This document shows, piece by piece, positions 30,050 to 32,600 of a DNA stretch of 32,600 nucleotides (positions are counted from its first letter, which is position 1; every line of letters starts with the position of its first letter). The stretch comes from a virus: the IMG/VR virus record IMGVR_UViG_3300045999_006012, positions 1 through 32,600 of that record; one strand, written 5' to 3'. Under the pieces are notes generated by a model. The model was not told where the DNA came from, did not search any database, and saw only the letters and a list, made by a program, of their open reading frames with translations. A program made the position numbers and the translations under genes.

Positions 30050-31384
30050 CTACTGGGTCAGGGCCTGAAGCGTGGTGTTGTCGAGCCTGCGGGGCCAGTA
30101 CGACAGGCGGCGGATTGGTGCGTTCAAATTCCCGCCACCCGTTGGATTGCTGCCAAGAGTGATCCTGTCTACAGACGGGATGAATGCAGGATTAACAGAC
30201 GCACCTTCAGTTCCGTTTGCCGCAATACGATAATTGGCTGCTCTTATTGCAACAGCTTTTCTGTATAGAATTCCACTGGCAACCGTTGCACTTAGTGTTG
30301 GGTCAGTGTTGGCTTCACCAGTTTTACGGACTGTTGCTGCGTATGCATTTGTAAAATTGTAAGCTTGTATTGAATTTAATGCGGTGCCATCATGTAGCGC
30401 CCATTCTGTAGGAAATCTAGAAACAACTGGCGCCATAATTCCTTCTATAAAGATCGTCCCCTCATCCTGCCTATACCAAGAGCTAAACGCACTCCCCGTG
30501 ATACTCACCACGTCAGCACTGCGGGTGACGGTCGCAGTAGTGGTGGGGATATACGAAGTGGCAAACGCGCCGGCTTCTAGTTGGGCGCCCCAAAGATAAT
30601 AAGCTACCGCACCACTTCCTGTATAAGTGTCGCTGCCACCAGAAAACGGACGAATGCGAATTCTTGCTGTTGTAAGAGAAGATCCAATCGCTCCTGTCAG
30701 CACGCACCTATACCACCCAGATGAAAATGCTGTAATTGAAGCTGCGGCACCTGATCCAGTGCCGAATGCCCCGCTCGTAACCGTGTTGGCAGATAAATTA
30801 AATGTGGCTTGACAGCCGTTTGCGTCATCGACACTGCTTAGCTTTATTTGAACTTCGGTACGACCTGCTGCCTTTAAGAAAATGCTGACTGTATTTGTAC
30901 TGTTGGCAACAATCGTTGCATCTTGCACTAATGTATGGAGCGAACTAGCTGTTGTGTTTTCAACAAAGCTATCAGCGGTGGTTGCGCTATTGGGAGCGGC
31001 AATAGAGTTTGTAGTAATTGTGTCTGATTGTGGCCTGCTCCACGTCGTAGAAAAGTCCTCCGACTGCAACAGCAAATTCGCCCGCTGCTCCTCCACCAGC
31101 AGCCCTAGGCTTTCGCCGGTCACCGGGTCGTGCGTAAACCTCGGCACGTTCGTGCCCGCCGCCTGAATCAGCCCGTTGCTGCCGACAAACGTTCCGTCAC
31201 TAGCCCTCGTAAATGTGATCAGCTGCTGGCCACTTACCGCATCAATCAGGCTCCGGCTCTCGGCAAACCGCTGATCCAGGCTTGGGGCGACACCTGCCAG
31301 ATCCCAGAGCCTGTCGCCAAGGCCAAACCCCCCGGCGCGTGGCACCAGGATGGTGGGCCGGATGGGGGACATCAGCAGCCGCAT
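30050..31384 (-). CDS. Spike/fibre-type adhesin with ConA-like C-terminus and AT-rich core
   Basis: 444 residues. The N-terminal third has the phage spike/fibre pattern ITFTRASDGTFVGSNGLIQAAGTNVPRF, DPVTGESLGLLVEEQRANLLLQSEDFSTTW. The middle (about residues 110-270) resembles carbohydrate-binding beta-sandwich modules (SIFLKAAGRTEVQIKL, WYRCVLTG, YLWGAQLEAGAFATSYIPTT), and the end (IRRLSYWPRRLDNTTLQALT) is the usual finish of a LamG/ConA-like domain. It is probably a virion adhesin. The codons for roughly residues 100-400 are much richer in A and T than the rest of the genome, while both ends match it. The start could also be the ATG four codons downstream. Confidence 0.8.
   Translation of the reverse strand: MRLLMSPIRPTILVPRAGGFGLGDRLWDLAGVAPSLDQRFAESRSLIDAVSGQQLITFTRASDGTFVGSNGLIQAAGTNVPRFTHDPVTGESLGLLVEEQRANLLLQSEDFSTTWSRPQSDTITTNSIAAPNSATTADSFVENTTASSLHTLVQDATIVANSTNTVSIFLKAAGRTEVQIKLSSVDDANGCQATFNLSANTVTSGAFGTGSGAAASITAFSSGWYRCVLTGAIGSSLTTARIRIRPFSGGSDTYTGSGAVAYYLWGAQLEAGAFATSYIPTTTATVTRSADVVSITGSAFSSWYRQDEGTIFIEGIMAPVVSRFPTEWALHDGTALNSIQAYNFTNAYAATVRKTGEANTDPTLSATVASGILYRKAVAIRAANYRIAANGTEGASVNPAFIPSVDRITLGSNPTGGGNLNAPIRRLSYWPRRLDNTTLQALTQ
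30140..31085. other. AT-rich island inside the spike gene
   Basis: Two 60-base lines counted here (30241-30300 and 30841-30900) have 25 and 24 G or C (about 41%), against 39 (65%) in a typical line such as 21541-21600. The borders fall inside the gene, so only its core differs. The block is approximate, judged by eye. Confidence 0.75.
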
Positions 31385-31389
31385 GGCGA

Positions 31390-31716
31390 TCAGATGCCAG
31401 TGGACATGGCGGCCTTGAACACAACGCTGGGTGTGCCACCTGAGAAGCTCACCAGCCGCCCCCTGATGAACGGCACCGGCACCTGCACCAACGCATAGCC
31501 AGTGGTGCCGTTAGCCGTCAGCGTGATGTCCCCTGAAGCGTTGAGGTTGAACCAGGTGGTGGCATCCACCGACCCTTCCAGCCGGATGACGACGTTGGTG
31601 CCGATCGACGACACGTCCACCTGAAAGAGCACGTTGTCCTGCGGGCCCAGGGCCTGGAAGTCTGTCGCCCCTGCAGAGGTCCTGGTCCCCAGTGTGGTGA
31701 CGATGGGCGTCGACAT
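31390..31716 (-). CDS. Small beta-rich protein, 108 aa, probable virion-associated
   Basis: Almost wholly beta-strand-like, with FQVDVSSIGTNVVIRLEGSVDATTWFNLN, then TLTANGTTGYALVQVPVPFIRGRLVSFSGG. The motif IGTNVxxRLEGSxDxTxW recurs in small phage structural proteins that accompany fibres or spikes; this is from memory of the pattern, without a search. It lies 5 bases before the spike gene and 2 bases after terS. A partner or decoration protein of the spike is plausible. Confidence 0.7.
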   Translation of the reverse strand: MSTPIVTTLGTRTSAGATDFQALGPQDNVLFQVDVSSIGTNVVIRLEGSVDATTWFNLNASGDITLTANGTTGYALVQVPVPFIRGRLVSFSGGTPSVVFKAAMSTGI

Positions 31717-31718
31717 AG

Positions 31719-31961
31719 CTAGGCGGCCCTGCGTGGCTTCATCTGCACCACCTTATCGAGGTCAGGCAAGGCCGACACCAGCTCCCCAAAAGGCGTCCCT
31801 TCAACCGGCTGTGCGCTGATCTGGTTGTCCTTCAGGAACTGGCGGAGGATGTTCAGTTCGCCAGCTGTGATGCCCCCACCACTCAGCCGGTCGTGCAGAT
31901 GTTGGGCCAGGCCGGCGTGCAGGTTCGACAGCAGCTCGTTGGTGTCTTTCGCTTTGGCCAT
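31719..31961 (-). CDS. Terminase small subunit (DNA maturase A), T7 gp18-like
   Basis: 80 residues (T7 gp18 is 89). The start chosen is the ATG at 31961 (MAKAKDTNELL), which has a strong ribosome site (GGGAGGG) 4-10 bases upstream; the frame is open further back but without family character. The pattern LLSNLHAGLAQHLHDRLSGGGITAGELNILRQFLKDNQI is typical of the small T7-type terminase. It recognises or recruits concatemer DNA for TerL. Four genes separate it from terL, whereas in T7 the two are adjacent. Confidence 0.8.
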   Translation of the reverse strand: MAKAKDTNELLSNLHAGLAQHLHDRLSGGGITAGELNILRQFLKDNQISAQPVEGTPFGELVSALPDLDKVVQMKPRRAA

Positions 31962-31981
31962 AGATCCCTCCCAAAAGGGGC

Positions 31982-32015
31982 GGGGGAGAAAGCCCGTGGT
32001 CTGTCCTTCTCCCCC
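31982..32015 (-). promoter_or_regulatory. Hairpin between the winged-helix gene and terS
   Basis: A perfect 9-bp inverted repeat, GGGGGAGAA (31982-31990) and TTCTCCCCC (32007-32015), has a 16-base loop. On the minus-strand RNA it is followed by GCCCCTTTTGGGAGGG, where the last part is the terS ribosome site. It may be a weak terminator or attenuator or may influence terS translation. The T-run is only four bases, so strong termination is doubtful. Confidence 0.5.
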
Positions 32016-32055
32016 TTGCAGCACCCACCACAGGCACCGCACACACCATAGCCCG

Positions 32056-32451
32056 TCAGTCGACGTCTTCCGCAACGAGGGAGTGATGGCCTTGGGCACG
32101 CTCACTCGGGGGGATGCCAACGATCTCCAGCGCAGCCCTGTGCGCCTCCAGGTGCTCCGGGTGCGTCACCCGGTACCGACGCTTCCAGCTCCCCCTGGTC
32201 GACGGCACCAGATGCAGAAACTGGATCAGCCCATCGTCCAGCAGCAGGTCGATCGCCTTCAACACCGTCGTCTTCGACATCCGACACAGACCGGCAATCG
32301 CCTTGTGACTCAGCTCCGTCGTACCCCCGCACTCCCCCCGCTGGTCATGCCATGCCGCCTCCCACATCACCCCATACACCAACCCGCATTCCCGACTCAG
32401 TGCCAGGGCTTCCCTCATCAACGGACAGGCCCCAACCAGCTGAACAGTCAT
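32056..32451 (-). CDS. Winged-helix DNA-binding protein
   Basis: 131 residues. Residues about 45-78 (TELSHKAIAGLCRMSKTTVLKAIDLLLDDGLI) form a helix-turn-helix of the winged type, followed by a basic wing (STRGSWKRRYRVTHPEH). The first 40 residues are helical. It is the first gene of the minus operon, about 95 bases before terS. It could regulate this operon or act in replication or packaging site recognition; the sequence does not decide. No strong Shine-Dalgarno is seen before the ATG at 32451. Confidence 0.78.
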   Translation of the reverse strand: MTVQLVGACPLMREALALSRECGLVYGVMWEAAWHDQRGECGGTTELSHKAIAGLCRMSKTTVLKAIDLLLDDGLIQFLHLVPSTRGSWKRRYRVTHPEHLEAHRAALEIVGIPPSERAQGHHSLVAEDVD

Positions 32452-32530
32452 AAAGGGTCTTCAGGAGTACACAGATAAATCCTACGGCTGGCCGACCTGC
32501 TCTTCACCCATTATTGAATAAAGGTAAACC
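32452..32530 (-). promoter_or_regulatory. Possible promoter region of the minus operon
   Basis: An AT-rich patch (32511-32528, TTATTGAATAAAGGTAAA on the plus strand) is unusual in this GC-rich genome and lies upstream of the first minus gene. Weak sigma70-like matches on the minus strand are TGAAGA (32506-32501) and TAGGAT (32484-32479) with a 16-base spacer. No phage-type promoter was recognised. Confidence 0.35.
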
Positions 32531-32552
32531 CAGGCGTCCAAGGCCTCCACAA

Positions 32553-32597
32553 CCCCCCCCCTCGCGGCCTCCGCCCCCCTCTCCCCCTTACCCCCCC
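32553..32597 (-). other. G-run tract, G-quadruplex motif on the minus strand
   Basis: The plus strand has C-runs of 9 (32553-32561), 6 (32574-32579), 5 (32583-32587) and 7 (32591-32597), with spacers of 12, 3 and 3 bases. The minus strand thus has four G-runs of five or more, a textbook G-quadruplex pattern, about 100 bases upstream of the winged-helix gene. Confidence 0.75.
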
Positions 32598-32600
32598 GGT

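Noticed and set aside
1-32600. CRISPR array, tRNA gene or insertion sequence
   Set aside because: No spaced direct repeats, cloverleaf or transposase signature was seen; nearly all bases are in virion, replication or lysis genes.

Overview
The window is most of the genome of a T7-like (short-tailed, Autographivirus-type) bacteriophage with high GC: a 60-base line I counted inside the gp16-like gene has 39 G or C. Coding is very dense and no gap without a gene exceeds about 180 bases. Gene content and order match the T7 class II/III blocks. The host is not shown directly. The overall plan resembles podoviruses of picocyanobacteria (P60/Syn5 type), and a freshwater Synechococcus/Cyanobium-like host is my best guess, but it is an inference. 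No auxiliary metabolic gene, integrase, tRNA gene, RNA polymerase or DNA polymerase is visible here.

Plus strand, 1-4282 (DNA metabolism): the end of a single-stranded DNA-binding protein (gp2.5-like), endonuclease I (gp3-like), primase-helicase (gp4-like), three small genes (a NrdR-like zinc ribbon and two hypotheticals) where T7 has DNA polymerase, a 5'-3' exonuclease (gp6-like) and a 63-residue conserved small protein. Many genes overlap by a few bases, which suggests translational coupling.

Plus strand, 4286-27008 (virion and lysis): gp7.3-like Gln-rich protein, portal, small linker ORF, scaffold, terminator, structured leader, major capsid protein, second terminator, tail tubular A and B, gp13-like, gp14-like with an 11-residue repeat, gp15-like with a C-terminal lambda R-type lytic transglycosylase, and a 2133-residue gp16-like ejection protein with a ParB-like domain and an HEAFH zincin motif. 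Then come a tail fibre ending in an SGNH/sialate-esterase-like hydrolase, a LamG-like tail protein and two small membrane proteins (lysis candidates).

Minus strand, 32451-27002 (packaging, a spike and lysis): a winged-helix protein, small terminase (gp18-like), a small beta-rich protein, a spike/fibre with an AT-rich core, two small proteins, large terminase (gp19-like), a small hypothetical and an M15 peptidase endolysin. In T7 the packaging genes lie on the same strand as the virion genes. Here they form an opposing module that meets the virion operon tail to tail with a 7-base overlap. The far right end carries long C-runs (G-runs on the minus strand) forming a G-quadruplex motif upstream of this minus operon.

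Together these genes replicate and recombine DNA, build a short-tailed capsid, package DNA, penetrate the envelope with ejected internal proteins, recognise or modify surface polysaccharide, and lyse the host. The most unusual points are the multidomain gp16-like protein, the transglycosylase moved onto the gp15-like protein, the inverted packaging/lysis module, the mosaic AT-rich spike, the insulated capsid gene with its long leader hairpin, and the terminal G-run tract.
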